In this document: positions 42,973-52,140 of the stretch, piece by piece
How positions within the stretch are numbered: position 1 is the stretch's first letter
How the letters are laid out: every line of letters starts with the position of its first letter
NCBI RefSeq assembly: GCF_900142295.1
Contig: NZ_FSRL01000002.1
Location: forward strand, 62,001-126,000
DNA from: Vannielia litorea
GTDB taxonomy: Bacteria; Pseudomonadota; Alphaproteobacteria; Rhodobacterales; Rhodobacteraceae
DNA length: 64,000 nt
Direction of reading: 5' to 3'
Notes under the pieces: generated by a model
What the model was told of the DNA's origin: nothing
What the model saw: only the letters and a program-made list of their open reading frames with translations
The model's database searches: none
Program-made: the position numbers and the translations under genes

Positions 42973-43884
42973 ATGCTCGTCCTCACCATCTGGCCGCTCT
43001 TCGCGCTGATCTGCCTTGGCTTCGTGCTGTCGCGCCGGGGCTGGCCCGACGCCGCCTTCTGGCCCGCCGCCGAGCGGCTGAACTATTTCATCCTGTTCCC
43101 CGCGCTCCTCGTCTCCAGCCTTGCCGATGCGCCCCTGCGCGACCCCGCGCTGCTGCGGATGGGCGGGGCAGGGCTGGCGACGATCACGATTGCCGCCCTG
43201 GCCATGTGGGCCCTGCGCCGGACCGTCGTGCCGGCGCGGCCCGCCCGCTTTGGCCCCGCGCTGCAAGGGGTGATCCGGTTCAACACCTACATCGGCCTCG
43301 CCGTCACCGCCGGGCTCACCGGCACGGCGGGGCTGGGGCAGGCGGCGGTCTACCTCGCCATCGCGGTGCCCTTCGTCAACGTGCTCTCGATCATGGCGCT
43401 CTCCGAGGGGGCCGGGCTGCGGGCCGCGCCGCGGATGGCCCGCAGCATCCTTGCCAACCCGCTGATCCTCGCCTGCCTCGCCGGGATCGCGCTCACCCTC
43501 TCCGGCATCGGCCTGCCCTGGGGCACCGACCGCCTTCTCGACCTGATGGGGCGCGCGAGCCTGCCGCTCGGCCTGCTCTGCGTCGGCGCGGCGCTTCGGC
43601 CCGAGGCGCTCCGGCACGACATGGCCCCGCTCGTCACCATCGGCGCGCTCCGCCTGCTGGCCATGCCGCTGATGGCCTACGCGGTGGGCCGGGCCTTCGG
43701 CCTCGATGGCACAGAGGCGCTGGTGCTGGTGGTCTTCTCCGCGATCCCGGTGGCCCCCACCGCCTATGTGCTCACCCGCCAGCTCGGCGGCGATGGCACC
43801 CTGATGGCGGGCCTCGTCACCTCACAGACCCTCGCCGCCGTCGCCACGATTCCGCTGGTGCTGGGCCTGCTCGCCCTGGCCTGA
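42973..43884 (+). CDS. AEC (auxin efflux carrier) family transporter
   Basis: A 303-residue integral membrane protein with about ten hydrophobic segments in two repeats. Family features are the N-terminal WPLFALICLGFVLSRRGWPD, a polar RLNYFILFPALLVSSLAD helix break and the second-half FSAIPVAPTAYVLTRQLGGD crossover with its conserved Pro and polar residues. AEC members export or exchange small organic acids such as malate or malonate. It follows the metal permease by 27 bases and could be co-transcribed, but a functional link is not obvious. Confidence 0.85.
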   Translation: MLVLTIWPLFALICLGFVLSRRGWPDAAFWPAAERLNYFILFPALLVSSLADAPLRDPALLRMGGAGLATITIAALAMWALRRTVVPARPARFGPALQGVIRFNTYIGLAVTAGLTGTAGLGQAAVYLAIAVPFVNVLSIMALSEGAGLRAAPRMARSILANPLILACLAGIALTLSGIGLPWGTDRLLDLMGRASLPLGLLCVGAALRPEALRHDMAPLVTIGALRLLAMPLMAYAVGRAFGLDGTEALVLVVFSAIPVAPTAYVLTRQLGGDGTLMAGLVTSQTLAAVATIPLVLGLLALA

Positions 43885-43932
43885 GCCCTCACCTGAGGCG
43901 GGGCAGAGGGAGCCCCGGCGCCGCGCGTCGGC

Positions 43933-44379
43933 TCAGAAGTCTCCCGGGGCGCATTGCAGGCAGGTCAGCCCGGCCTCGCGCCAGAAGGCAACCACCGAGC
44001 TGCGGTCATCCACCACCAGCCAGGGCCGGTAACCATCGGCGGTGATCCTGGCCAGCGCGCTGCGCTTGACCTCGGGGTCGCTGGCGGCATCATCCTCGGC
44101 GCGCCGCAGGTAGAGCGCATCGTGGCGAATGCCCATCCGGTCCAGCCAGGCCTCGGTATGGGCGCGCCAGCCCTCCGGCCGGCCCGAGCAGAGCACCACC
44201 GCCTCACCCTGCCCGCCGAGCCTGTGCAGGAGCCGTGCCACCGGCTCGATCACCGGTGCCTCCGCCATGGCCTCGTGAAAGCGGTCCCAATGCTTGGTCT
44301 CGCCATGCACCAGATGGCCGAGGCGCGGCGCGTCGAACGCCGCAAGGGTGCCGTCGATATCGAAGATCACGCAGTCCAT
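43933..44379 (-). CDS. HAD-like phosphatase (polynucleotide kinase 3'-phosphatase domain type)
   Basis: A 148-residue HAD-superfamily protein. Motif I DIDGTLAAFD with the nucleophile Asp near residue 7, motif II LCSGRPEGW and motif IV WLVVDDRSSVV are visible. The short cap-less form resembles the phosphatase domain of T4 Pnkp and acid-phosphatase-like HADs. It would remove phosphate from a small substrate. ATG 44379 lies inside the preceding histidine phosphatase gene, overlapping by 13 bases. It ends the ABC operon. Confidence 0.82.
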   Translation of the reverse strand: MDCVIFDIDGTLAAFDAPRLGHLVHGETKHWDRFHEAMAEAPVIEPVARLLHRLGGQGEAVVLCSGRPEGWRAHTEAWLDRMGIRHDALYLRRAEDDAASDPEVKRSALARITADGYRPWLVVDDRSSVVAFWREAGLTCLQCAPGDF

Positions 44380-44927
44380 TCGTGCTCCATGTCCAATGTG
44401 GTTTCGCGCCAGGCCCCGCCGGACGGGGTGAAGAGGCAGGGTGTCGTGTTGGCGGGCGAGGGGCCGTGGGCGCTGCCGCCGGTGATCTGGCGCAGGGCGC
44501 GGATCACGCCGGAATGGGCCACCAGGACGGGCAGATGCCCCTCGGCCCGTAGGGCGGCCTCCGCCACGGCAGCCGCGACCCGGTCGATCACCGCCTGCCA
44601 GGCTTCGCCGCCCTCGGGCGTTTCGAGGCGCGGCGGAGCCTCGGCGATGGGGCGGCCCTCGAACTGGCCCCAGTCGCGCTCGCGCAGCCCGTCGAGCACC
44701 CATGCCGCGTGGTGCGGAAAGGCCAGCTTGGCCGTCTCCCGCGCGCGCTGCTGCGGGCTGGAAAACACCGCCAGCCGCGCGGGCCATGCCCGCCCTGCAA
44801 GAGCCCGCGCGGCGGCGCGCCCGGTGTCGGTGAGCTGCGCCTCGATGCGGCCCGCGATCCGCCCGTCGCGGTTGGCGTCGGTCTGGCCGTGGCGGATCAC
44901 CACGAAGGGCTGCAAGGGCAGGGTCAC
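44367..44927 (-). CDS. histidine phosphatase family protein (phosphoglycerate mutase-like)
   Basis: A 186-residue histidine phosphatase. The catalytic signature is VIRHGQTDAN near residue 12, where His is phosphorylated. The second catalytic His lies in VLVAHSGVIRALRQI, and the acid in ERDWGQFEGRP. The small size resembles CobC/PhoE-type broad phosphatases. The GTG start (44925-44927) overlaps the stop of the MBL-fold gene (GTGA), placing it inside the transporter operon, where it likely dephosphorylates the imported compound or its product. Confidence 0.87.
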   Translation of the reverse strand: MTLPLQPFVVIRHGQTDANRDGRIAGRIEAQLTDTGRAAARALAGRAWPARLAVFSSPQQRARETAKLAFPHHAAWVLDGLRERDWGQFEGRPIAEAPPRLETPEGGEAWQAVIDRVAAAVAEAALRAEGHLPVLVAHSGVIRALRQITGGSAHGPSPANTTPCLFTPSGGAWRETTLDMEHEWTA

Positions 44928-46021
44928 AACAGGCACCGCTGGTTGAGCACCAACTCGGCCCCGAACCGCGGCTCGATCAGGTAGTCTTCCGGCCGCGCGC
45001 AGAACAGCGGCGCAAAACGGCGCGCGCCCAGCCGGGCGATCATCGCCAGCTGGTCGCGCAGGGGCGGGTGCACGTTCCACCGCAGGAACGCGCCGCCCTG
45101 TGCGCAGATCACCCGCGCATGGGCGGTCATATGGCCGGTAAAGATCACCCGGGCATCGCGGCCGAGCCGCCCGGCCTCGTGCCAGTCCTGCACGAGCTTG
45201 CGCGCCATGCCGCCGTCGGCATTGGGCGTGTCGCAGACGAGGAGCGGCGCGGCCGGGTCGAAGGGCCGGTCGAGCGGCGGCGCGAGGCGGCGGGCGGCCG
45301 GGCCGAGGCTTTCGCCCTCCAGCGCGGCGGCAATGGCGGCGCGGCAACTGTCATCGAGCGACACCTCGCCGTGGCCCATCAGGTGCAGCGCCAGCTCTCC
45401 CGCCCGGCCCGACGGCGGCACCGGAAAGAGCATCTGCCGTCCTTCGGCCTGCGCCACCTCCCGGTCGAGCGCGGCGCGCCGCTCGGCCTGAGGCACGTCG
45501 TCGAGATGGTAGGAGCAGTCGATGAAGGCGGTCTCGGCGGGCGGCGGCCTGTCGAAGGCGAACCACCGGCTCTCCTCCGACCAGTCGCCCGAAAAGAACA
45601 GCCCGCCGCCAAGATCGAAGTGGAACCAGACGCCGCCCAGCGCATGGCCGTTGCGCCCGGTGGTGAGGGGGATGCCGTCGATCAGGCTGCGCCCGCGTTC
45701 CGGCAGAAGGTGCACCTCCGCCCCCGGTGGCAGGGCCCGGGCGGTCTGGGCGGTGCAGTGGATCGGCAGGCCCGCGGCAACGGCATGGGCCGCGCCGCCG
45801 ATGTGGTCGATGTGGTCATGGCTGATGAACACCCGCTCCGCGCCCTCGAGCCAGGCCGGGTCAAAGGGCGAGCTGGCCTCGGGGCCGAGGCCCACGTCGA
45901 GGATCCACAGCGCATGGCCGGTCCAGAGCCGGATGCAGGCCGGGCCCTTCTCGCCCAGGCCCGAGAGCACCTCGGCCCATGCGGTGCCGATGCCCGCCAC
46001 GCAGGCTGCCGCGTCACGCAT
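44924..46021 (-). CDS. MBL-fold metallohydrolase (candidate phosphodiesterase)
   Basis: A 365-residue metallo-beta-lactamase-fold enzyme. The metal motif HDHIDH is near residue 70, with further His/Asp ligands in FSGDWSEESRW and IFTGHMTAHARV. The last segment has the beta-CASP-like reading RVIFTGHMTAHA, as in RNA- and cyclic-phosphate-processing relatives; a role as phosphodiesterase is plausible but not proven. There is no signal peptide. Its start (ATG 46021) overlaps the ATPase stop by eight bases, so it is part of the ABC operon together with two phosphatases. Confidence 0.78.
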   Translation of the reverse strand: MRDAAACVAGIGTAWAEVLSGLGEKGPACIRLWTGHALWILDVGLGPEASSPFDPAWLEGAERVFISHDHIDHIGGAAHAVAAGLPIHCTAQTARALPPGAEVHLLPERGRSLIDGIPLTTGRNGHALGGVWFHFDLGGGLFFSGDWSEESRWFAFDRPPPAETAFIDCSYHLDDVPQAERRAALDREVAQAEGRQMLFPVPPSGRAGELALHLMGHGEVSLDDSCRAAIAAALEGESLGPAARRLAPPLDRPFDPAAPLLVCDTPNADGGMARKLVQDWHEAGRLGRDARVIFTGHMTAHARVICAQGGAFLRWNVHPPLRDQLAMIARLGARRFAPLFCARPEDYLIEPRFGAELVLNQRCLL

Positions 46022-47090
46022 CGGTGAGCGCCGGGGCCTGCACGGGCTGGGCCCCGGCATCGCGAAACGCCCAGAGGTCGCGCAGCTCGATCCCGAGGGT
46101 CTCGCCCGGCGCGGCGCGCTGTGCGGAAAAGGCCACGAGGCTCTCGCCCGCCGCATCCAGCGCAAGGCGATACCGCCCGCCGAGGTAGGTGCAGCTGCTC
46201 ACGCGGGCCCGCAGCGGGGCCTCGTCGCGCAGAGTGATCGCCTCGGGGCGGATGCTCACATGGGTCGGCGCCTTTGTCGCGCTGCGCGACAGCACCTCCT
46301 GGCCCAGCACGTCGAGCCAGAGGCCATCGCGCTCCGCCCGCCCGGTGAGCCGGGCCGAGACCACCGCCCCGTCGCCCACGAAGCCCGCCACGAAACTGTC
46401 TGCCGGCTCGCGGTAGAGCACCTCGGGCGCGGCGAACTGGCGGATCCGGCCGGCCTCCATCACCGCCACCCGGTCGGCGAGGGCCAAGGCCTCGCCCTGG
46501 TCGTGGGTGACATAGAGCATGGTGGCGCTGGTGCGGCGGTGAAACATCGAGAACACCTCCTGCATCGAGGCGCGCAGGGCGAGGTCGAGGTTGGCGAGCG
46601 GCTCGTCGAGCAGCACGGCGCGGGGCTCGAACACCAGGCAGCGGGCCAGCGCCACCCTCTGCCGCTGCCCGCCCGAAAGCTGCGCGGGCATGCGGGCTGC
46701 AAAATCGGTGAGCCCGGTCAGCGCCAGCGCCTCGGCCACCCGGGCCTCGCGCTCTGCGCGGGGCACCCGCCGCACCTCCAGCGGGTAGGAAACATTGCCC
46801 GCCACGCTCTTGTGCGGCCAGAGCGCGTAGGACTGAAACACGATGCCTACCTCGCGCGCTTCGGGCGGCACGAACCGCCCCGGCCCGGCCACCAGGTCGC
46901 CACCGATCCGCACCTCGCCCGCGCTCGGCTGGTCGAAGCCGGCGGTGAGCCGCAGCAGCGTGGTCTTGCCGCAGCCCGAAGGACCGAGCAGCGCCACGAA
47001 CTCGCCCGCCTCGATCTCGGCGCTGATGGCATCGAGCGCCACGGCGCCGTCAAACCGCTTTGTCAGGTTGCAAAAGCTCAGCTCTGCCAC
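46014..47090 (-). CDS. ABC transporter ATP-binding protein of the ferric/phosphonate/polyamine type
   Basis: A 358-residue ATPase of the CUT1/FbpC class. Walker A is GPSGCGKTT (about residues 35-43), signature LSGGQRQR, Walker B AVLLDEPLANLD and switch His in VTHDQGEA. A C-terminal TOBE-like regulatory domain (about 240-350) includes HVSIRPEAITL. It energises the two-domain permease encoded upstream, which overlaps by 13 bases. The family alone allows iron(III), 2-aminoethylphosphonate or polyamine; neighbouring phosphatases favour an organophosphate-like substrate. Confidence 0.9.
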   Translation of the reverse strand: MAELSFCNLTKRFDGAVALDAISAEIEAGEFVALLGPSGCGKTTLLRLTAGFDQPSAGEVRIGGDLVAGPGRFVPPEAREVGIVFQSYALWPHKSVAGNVSYPLEVRRVPRAEREARVAEALALTGLTDFAARMPAQLSGGQRQRVALARCLVFEPRAVLLDEPLANLDLALRASMQEVFSMFHRRTSATMLYVTHDQGEALALADRVAVMEAGRIRQFAAPEVLYREPADSFVAGFVGDGAVVSARLTGRAERDGLWLDVLGQEVLSRSATKAPTHVSIRPEAITLRDEAPLRARVSSCTYLGGRYRLALDAAGESLVAFSAQRAAPGETLGIELRDLWAFRDAGAQPVQAPALTDA

Positions 47091-48784
47091 GGGATCACCC
47101 CTTTCGGAAAGCGCCGCGCCCCGGCCTGCACGCAGGCCATCAGCGCGATGATGAGAAGCACGATCGACATGGCGACAGCCGAGGCCATCACGGTTTCGCC
47201 GCTGTCTTCGAGGTTGTAGATGACCACGCCCAGCGTTTCGGTGCCCGACGACCAGAGCAGGGCCGAGACGGTCAACTCGTTGACCGCGGTGAGAAACACC
47301 AGGATCGCCCCCGCCGCCGCCGAGGGGGCGGCGAGCGGCAGCACGATATCTCGCAGCCGCCGGCCCAGCCCCGCGCCGGCCATCGCCGCCGCTTCCTCCA
47401 TCGCCGGGTCGAGCTGACCGATGCTCGACTGGATCGGGCGCAGCATGATCACGAGGAACCGGGCGAGATAGGCCAGCAGGATGATCCAGATCGTGCCGTA
47501 GAGGGTGAGGTCGGTGAAGGGCAGGTTGATGAAGGCCAGGATGCAGGCGATCGACAGCACCACGCCCGGCAGCGCGTAGGGCAGTTCGACCAGCGCATCC
47601 AGCGCCCGGCTCACCCGGCTGGGGCGGCGCTCGATGAGCCAGGCCAGCGGGATGCAGAGCGCGAGCAGGATCGCCGCCGCCGCCCCGGCCAGGAAGAGCG
47701 AGTTCGCATAGGCCCGCCGCGTGACAGGCTGGCGGAAGAGCGCCTCGCCCCAGGCCTCGAAGGTCGCGGTCTGAAGGGTCAGCGGCACGCCGTAGGCCGG
47801 GATCAGCGAGGTGGCGGTGAGCGCGATCAGCGGCAGCGCGAGGATGGTGAAGATGAAGGCCCAGAGCAGTCCTTCCACCGGCCCGCGCGCCCGCCCGAGC
47901 GAGAGCGCCAGCGGCTTGCCCGACAGGCCCACGAGCCCGAAGCTGCGCCGCGCCAGCACCAGCCGTGCGAGCAGGACGCCCAGGATGGCGACGCCGCCGA
48001 TCAGCAGCGCCAGCACCGCCACCTCGGGCAGCACCGAGGGCCCCATGCCCACGAGGCGCTGGTAGATCAGGGTGGGCAGCGTGTCGTAGCGGGCGGGGAT
48101 GCCCAGCATCGCAGGGATGCCGAAGTTGCCCAGCGCGGTGACAAAGGCCATGGCGGCCCCGGCGATGAGCGCGGGCATGGAGAGCGGCAGCACCGTTTGC
48201 GCCCAGACCCGCACCGGCCCGGCGCCCGACATGCGCGCCGCCTCGACCAGCTCCGCCGGGATCATCCGCAGCCCGGCGCGCAGGGTAAGAAACACCAGCG
48301 AGGCGTGCTGGATGCCCAGCAGCAGGATGATGCCGCCCGGCGAGTGCAGCGGCTGCGGGCTGCCTAGCGGCGGGGCGAGGCCAAGGAGCTTGAGCAGGGT
48401 CGAGGACGGCCCGGCAAGCTGCATCCAGGCCAGCGCGGTGATCTGCGGCGGGATCATCATCGGGACCATCAGGCAGAACACCAGCGCGCCCTTGCCACGA
48501 ATGTTGGTAAGCGCGACCAGAAAGGCGAAGCCCGCGCCGATCAGAACCGAAAGCACCGTTCCGCCCGCCGCCGTGACCAGCGAATGTAGGAGCGCGGTGC
48601 CGGTGGAAGGGCGGGTCAGCACGGTTGTCAGGTGCTCGGTGGTCAGCCCCTCGCCAAAGCCCACGCCCTCGAGCAGCAGCCGCGTGACCGGCCCCAGCGC
48701 GATGAGGGCGACCGGCAGCAGCAGAAGCGGCAACAGCCGGTCGAGAGACCGGCTGCCACCCGTATTTGCGCGCAGAGTGCTCAC
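47078..48784 (-). CDS. two-domain ABC permease (FbpB type)
   Basis: A 568-residue membrane protein made of two homologous permease halves with about 12 helices. Each half has an EAA loop: EAARMSGAGPVRVWAQTVLP in the first and EEAAAMAGAGLGRRLRDIVLP in the second, which dock on the ATPase. Single-chain, two-domain permeases occur in the ferric and 2-aminoethylphosphonate importers. The GTG start overlaps the binding-protein stop, so the operon is continuous. Confidence 0.92.
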   Translation of the reverse strand: MSTLRANTGGSRSLDRLLPLLLLPVALIALGPVTRLLLEGVGFGEGLTTEHLTTVLTRPSTGTALLHSLVTAAGGTVLSVLIGAGFAFLVALTNIRGKGALVFCLMVPMMIPPQITALAWMQLAGPSSTLLKLLGLAPPLGSPQPLHSPGGIILLLGIQHASLVFLTLRAGLRMIPAELVEAARMSGAGPVRVWAQTVLPLSMPALIAGAAMAFVTALGNFGIPAMLGIPARYDTLPTLIYQRLVGMGPSVLPEVAVLALLIGGVAILGVLLARLVLARRSFGLVGLSGKPLALSLGRARGPVEGLLWAFIFTILALPLIALTATSLIPAYGVPLTLQTATFEAWGEALFRQPVTRRAYANSLFLAGAAAAILLALCIPLAWLIERRPSRVSRALDALVELPYALPGVVLSIACILAFINLPFTDLTLYGTIWIILLAYLARFLVIMLRPIQSSIGQLDPAMEEAAAMAGAGLGRRLRDIVLPLAAPSAAAGAILVFLTAVNELTVSALLWSSGTETLGVVIYNLEDSGETVMASAVAMSIVLLIIALMACVQAGARRFPKGVIPWQS

Positions 48785-49752
48785 TCGGCGCCGAAGACTT
48801 CGGAGAACTTCTCTTTGTTGGCCTCGCTGTCGGCGAGCGCCTTGACCGGATCGAAGGCCATCAGCTTGATCTCGTCGCGCGCCGGAAAGCCCTCGGGGCT
48901 GGCCACGCCGTTGCGGGCGGGGATGTAGCCCATGTCGACCACCAGCTGCTGGCCGGCTTCGCTCAGCACGAAGTCGACGAAGGCCTTGGCGGCATCCTTG
49001 TCGGCGGCGCCCTGCAGGATCGCCACCGGCTCGGTCACATAGGAGACACCCTCCTCCGGAAAGACGAACTCGACCGGCGATCCTTCGGCCTTGGCGCGCA
49101 GCGCCATGAAGTCGACCAGCACGCCATAGGGCTTCTCGCCCGCGGCGACGGCCTTGAAGGTGCCGCCGTTGCCGCCCTCTGCACGCGTGTTGTTGCCGGC
49201 CAGGGCTTCGTAATACTCCCAGCCGAGGCCGTCGGTGTTGGTCAGCGTGGCCAGGTGGATCAGCGCGGCACCGGAATAGAGCGGCGAGGGCATGGCCACG
49301 AGGCCGGCCATCTCGGGCTTGGCAAGGTCGGCCCAGGAGGTCGGCACGGTCTCGGCCCCGGTGTTGTAGACGATCCCGGTGGTGATGAGCTTGGTGGAGT
49401 AGTAGTAGCCCTCGGCGCTGTAGAGCGCCGGGTCGTAGGCCTCGGCCTCGGGAGAGGCGTAGGCGGCAAGCTGACCGGCCTGCGCCATGCCCTCGAGGGT
49501 CACGGTATCGGCGATCAGCAGCACGTCGGCCTGGGGTGCGCCGGCCTCGATCTCGGCGGCGAGGCGGGTCATCAGCTGGGTCGTGCCGTCACGCACCCAC
49601 TCCACCTCCACATCGGGGTGGGCGGCCATGAAGGCGTCAACCGTCTTCTGGGCGTCTTCGTTGGGCTGCGAGGTGTAGAGCGTCAGGGTTTCGGCGCTGG
49701 CGAGCGTGGGGAGGGCCAGCCCGAGCGTGGCGGCCAGAAGGAAGCGGGACAT
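48781..49752 (-). CDS. periplasmic substrate-binding protein of the FbpA-like ABC transporter
   Basis: A 323-residue protein. A signal peptide (about 1-20, LLAATLGLALPTLASAE) precedes the class F/FbpA-like fold: LTLYTSQPNEDAQKTVDAF, VEWVRDGTTQLMTRLAAE and ADVLLIADTVTLEGMA. The C-domain has TEPVAILQGAADKDAAKAFVDF. It lacks the paired Tyr typical of iron-binding FbpA at the expected C-domain site as far as I can read, which fits the organophosphate/phosphonate branch better than iron. It is the first gene after the divergent DeoR regulator. The start is ATG 49752. Confidence 0.88.
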   Translation of the reverse strand: MSRFLLAATLGLALPTLASAETLTLYTSQPNEDAQKTVDAFMAAHPDVEVEWVRDGTTQLMTRLAAEIEAGAPQADVLLIADTVTLEGMAQAGQLAAYASPEAEAYDPALYSAEGYYYSTKLITTGIVYNTGAETVPTSWADLAKPEMAGLVAMPSPLYSGAALIHLATLTNTDGLGWEYYEALAGNNTRAEGGNGGTFKAVAAGEKPYGVLVDFMALRAKAEGSPVEFVFPEEGVSYVTEPVAILQGAADKDAAKAFVDFVLSEAGQQLVVDMGYIPARNGVASPEGFPARDEIKLMAFDPVKALADSEANKEKFSEVFGAE

Positions 49753-49772
49753 CGGGATCTCCGGTAAGTTCG

Positions 49773-49784
49773 TTTTCGTTCGAA
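49773..49784. promoter_or_regulatory. candidate DeoR operator, ABC operon side
   Basis: TTTTCGTTCGAA at 49773-49784, preceded by TTCG so that the direct pattern TTCGTTTTCGTTCGAA results. It is the exact reverse complement of the sequence at 49932-49943 on the regulator side. It lies 21 bases upstream of the binding-protein start, within the likely promoter or leader. Confidence 0.65.
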
Positions 49785-49931
49785 AGCCGCGCTTGCTGAG
49801 TCGGCCTCCGCACCCGCTACCTAGGCGCTTCATGTGACAGTTCGGTTACGTCCCGCAAAATAACTTTCTTGCCGGAAAACCGGTGCCGTGCAATCTCTTT
49901 GCCCGCAGGCGCCCCGTGCGCAGTGGGGAGG

Positions 49932-49943
49932 TTCGAACGAAAA
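49932..49943. promoter_or_regulatory. candidate DeoR operator, regulator side (autoregulation)
   Basis: TTCGAACGAAAA at 49932-49943 is an exact inverted copy of the 12-mer at 49773-49784. It lies between the GGGGAGG ribosome binding site and the ATG of the DeoR gene, overlapping the start by one base. Binding here would block expression of the regulator itself. Confidence 0.65.
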
Positions 49944-50710
49944 TGAAGGCAAGCGAGGCCGCCCGGCGCCGCGACCGCATCGTCAACCTGCTCTCCAGCT
50001 ATGGCGAGCTGTCCGCCAACGCCCTGTCCGACATGCTCGGGGTCTCGGTGCAGACCCTGCGCGCCGATCTTCGCGCGCTCGACGAGGCCCGGATCGTGCG
50101 CCGCCGCCACGGCGGGGCGAGCCTGGCCACCTCCAGCGAGAACATCGACTACCAGCCGCGGCAGGAAACGTCACGCGACGAAAAGGCGAGGATCGGCGCT
50201 GCCGTGGCCGGGATCGTGCCCAACGGCGCGACCCTCGCGCTGGGCACCGGCACCACCGTAGAGGCGGTGGCCCGCGCCCTGGTGGGCCACGAGGGGCTGA
50301 CCGTGGCCACCAACAACATCCACGTCGTGCTGGCGCTGCGCATGGCGCGGCGGATCAGCGTGCTTCTGGCCGGCGGCAAGGTGCGGCTGCGCGACCTCGA
50401 CTTCATCGGCGCCGAGAGCGCGGAGTTCTTTGCCGGGCTGCGCTTCGATTTCGCGGTGTTCTCTGTGGGCGGGCTGTCCGGCGATGGCCGACTGCTCGAC
50501 TTCAACCTCGAAGAGGTGCGCGCCCGCAAGGCGATCACGGCGGCGGGGCGCAGGCGGGTCCTGGTCGTCGATCAGACCAAGCTCGATCGCGATATCCCCT
50601 TCGCCTGCGGCGCGCTCACCGATCTCGACACGATCGTCTGCGGCGGCCAGCTGCCCGCCGCCCTGCGCCAGAAGGTGCAAGCCGCCGGCTGCGAGCTGCT
50701 GGAGGTATGA
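49943..50710 (+). CDS. DeoR/GlpR-family transcriptional regulator
   Basis: A 255-residue DeoR regulator. An N-terminal winged helix ([21 protein letters not shown] through [26 protein letters not shown]) gives the family DNA-binding signature. The C-terminal sugar-phosphate-isomerase-like sensor has [19 protein letters not shown] and ending [13 protein letters not shown] [11 protein letters not shown]. Effectors of this family are usually phosphorylated sugars or related compounds. It is divergent from the ABC-phosphatase operon, with a shared pair of inverted 12-bp sites, and is probably the local repressor. The start ATG 49943 is preceded by GGGGAGG. Confidence 0.92.
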   Translation: MKASEAARRRDRIVNLLSSYGELSANALSDMLGVSVQTLRADLRALDEARIVRRRHGGASLATSSENIDYQPRQETSRDEKARIGAAVAGIVPNGATLALGTGTTVEAVARALVGHEGLTVATNNIHVVLALRMARRISVLLAGGKVRLRDLDFIGAESAEFFAGLRFDFAVFSVGGLSGDGRLLDFNLEEVRARKAITAAGRRRVLVVDQTKLDRDIPFACGALTDLDTIVCGGQLPAALRQKVQAAGCELLEV

Positions 50711-50741
50711 CCGGCCAGCGCGCCGACCCGGTCGCGCTGCC

Positions 50742-51914
50742 CTAGCGGCGCTCCTCTGCCCGGCCCATCTCCGCCGGAGTGCCGGTGATCGCCTCGCGCA
50801 GGATGGCGCGGTATTCCTCCTCGCTGAACGGGCGAGCGTTGCTGGCGTGGGAATGATCGAGCAGCGCGGCGGCGGCGATCTGCTCCACCACATCGGTGCC
50901 AAGGCCCATCTCGCCCAGGGTCGCGGGCAGGCCCAGGCGGCGGTTCAGGTCGGTCACATAGGCGGGGAGCGAGGCATCGGCGGCCAGGCCCAAAACCTCC
51001 CGCAGCACCGCGTATTTTGCGGGCGCGGCCCCCTCGCAGAAGCGCAGCACGATCGGCAGCAGCACCGCGTTCAGCGTGCCGTGGTGCAGGCTGATGGTCT
51101 TCAGCCCGCCCAGGGGGTGCGACAGGGCATGAACGGCGCCCAGGCCCTTCTGAAAGGTCAGCCCGCCGTGCAGCGCGGCGATCATCATGTCTTCCCGCGC
51201 AGCGCGGTCCGATCCGTCACGGGTCGCCCGCTCGATGCTCCGCGCGGCGCGGCGCAGCCCGTCGAGGGCAATGGCCTCGGCGGTCGGGTTGATCCTCGGG
51301 CTCAGGTAGGTCTCGATGCAGTGGGTCAGCGCGTCCATGCCCGTCGCGGCGGTCTGAAGCGGCGGCAGGCCGAGCGTCAGATCGGGGTCGCAGATCGCCA
51401 CCGTCGGGATCAGCCGGGGCGAGATCAGCCCCAGCTTGCGCCCGTCGGCGAAGGAGATGATCGCCGCGCGCCCGACCTCGCTTCCGGTACCCGCCGTGGT
51501 CGGGACCGCGATGAGCGGGGGCAGCGGGTTGACGATGCGGGCCAGCCCGCCCTCGATCACGGCGTAACGGTCCAGCGGCTCGTGATGGTTGACCCGGATC
51601 GCAACGGCCTTGGCCAGGTCGATGGGAGAGCCGCCGCCCACCGCGACGAGACCGTCGCAGCCGTTGACCCGGTAGACCTCGAGCGCTTCGGCAGAGGCGG
51701 TCTCTGTCGGGTTGGCGGGGGTGCCGTCGTAGAGCGCCGGCGCCGCGATGCCCGAGGCCGCAACAGCCTTGTCGAGCAGCCCCGCCGCCACGATCCCCTT
51801 GTCGGTCACGAAGAGCGGGCGGGTCACGCCGTGGGCCTTCAGCGTCTCGCCAAGCTCGGCCAGCGCCCCCGCGCCGAACTGGATCTGGGTGAGGTAGGTG
51901 ATGGTATGGGCCAT
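50742..51914 (-). CDS. iron-containing (group III) alcohol dehydrogenase
   Basis: A 390-residue Fe-ADH family enzyme. The NAD-binding motif is [13 protein letters not shown], and the domain that binds Fe(II) carries [13 protein letters not shown] and the [20 protein letters not shown]is residues. [15 protein letters not shown] is the conserved substrate-side signature. Substrate unknown; relatives act on lactaldehyde, 1,3-propanediol, 4-hydroxybutyrate or phosphonoacetaldehyde-derived alcohols. ATG 51914. It converges on the DeoR gene and may or may not belong to that regulon; on its other side is the nirK promoter. Confidence 0.9.
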   Translation of the reverse strand: MAHTITYLTQIQFGAGALAELGETLKAHGVTRPLFVTDKGIVAAGLLDKAVAASGIAAPALYDGTPANPTETASAEALEVYRVNGCDGLVAVGGGSPIDLAKAVAIRVNHHEPLDRYAVIEGGLARIVNPLPPLIAVPTTAGTGSEVGRAAIISFADGRKLGLISPRLIPTVAICDPDLTLGLPPLQTAATGMDALTHCIETYLSPRINPTAEAIALDGLRRAARSIERATRDGSDRAAREDMMIAALHGGLTFQKGLGAVHALSHPLGGLKTISLHHGTLNAVLLPIVLRFCEGAAPAKYAVLREVLGLAADASLPAYVTDLNRRLGLPATLGEMGLGTDVVEQIAAAALLDHSHASNARPFSEEEYRAILREAITGTPAEMGRAEERR

Positions 51915-52097
51915 GGCGGTCGTCCCCTTGTCTCGCGTGTCGCGGCGCACCCTGCCGGGGCGCGCGGGTCTCTGCAATGGCCTGCAACTCCCAGATCCAT
52001 CTCATCAGCCGTGCCAAAGGCCTCCGGGCTGACCGATCCGGCACGCCGCGGCGGGCCCGCGAGGGCCACCGCCCATCGGGCGAAGATCGCCCCGAAG

Positions 52098-52140
52098 TTT
52101 GCGCTCCAGCAAAGTCCGGCCCGGCCGGTTCTCCTAGACT
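52098..52140 (+). promoter_or_regulatory. NnrR/Fnr-type box and -10 of the nirK promoter
   Basis: TTTGCGCTCCAGCAAA (52098-52113) is a dyad with TTG-N8-CAA, the consensus of NnrR/Dnr sites. With its centre at 52105.5 placed at -41.5, the start point falls near 52147 and a -10 would span 52135-52140; this reads TAGACT, four of six matches to TATAAT. This is a class II activator-dependent promoter, 32 nt before nirK. Confidence 0.75.

Noticed and set aside
46014..49752. Annotation of the ABC transporter as a ferric iron importer.
   Set aside because: The family allows it, but the co-transcribed hydrolases and phosphatases, the DeoR control and the lack of a clear iron-binding Tyr pair make iron less likely; substrate left open.
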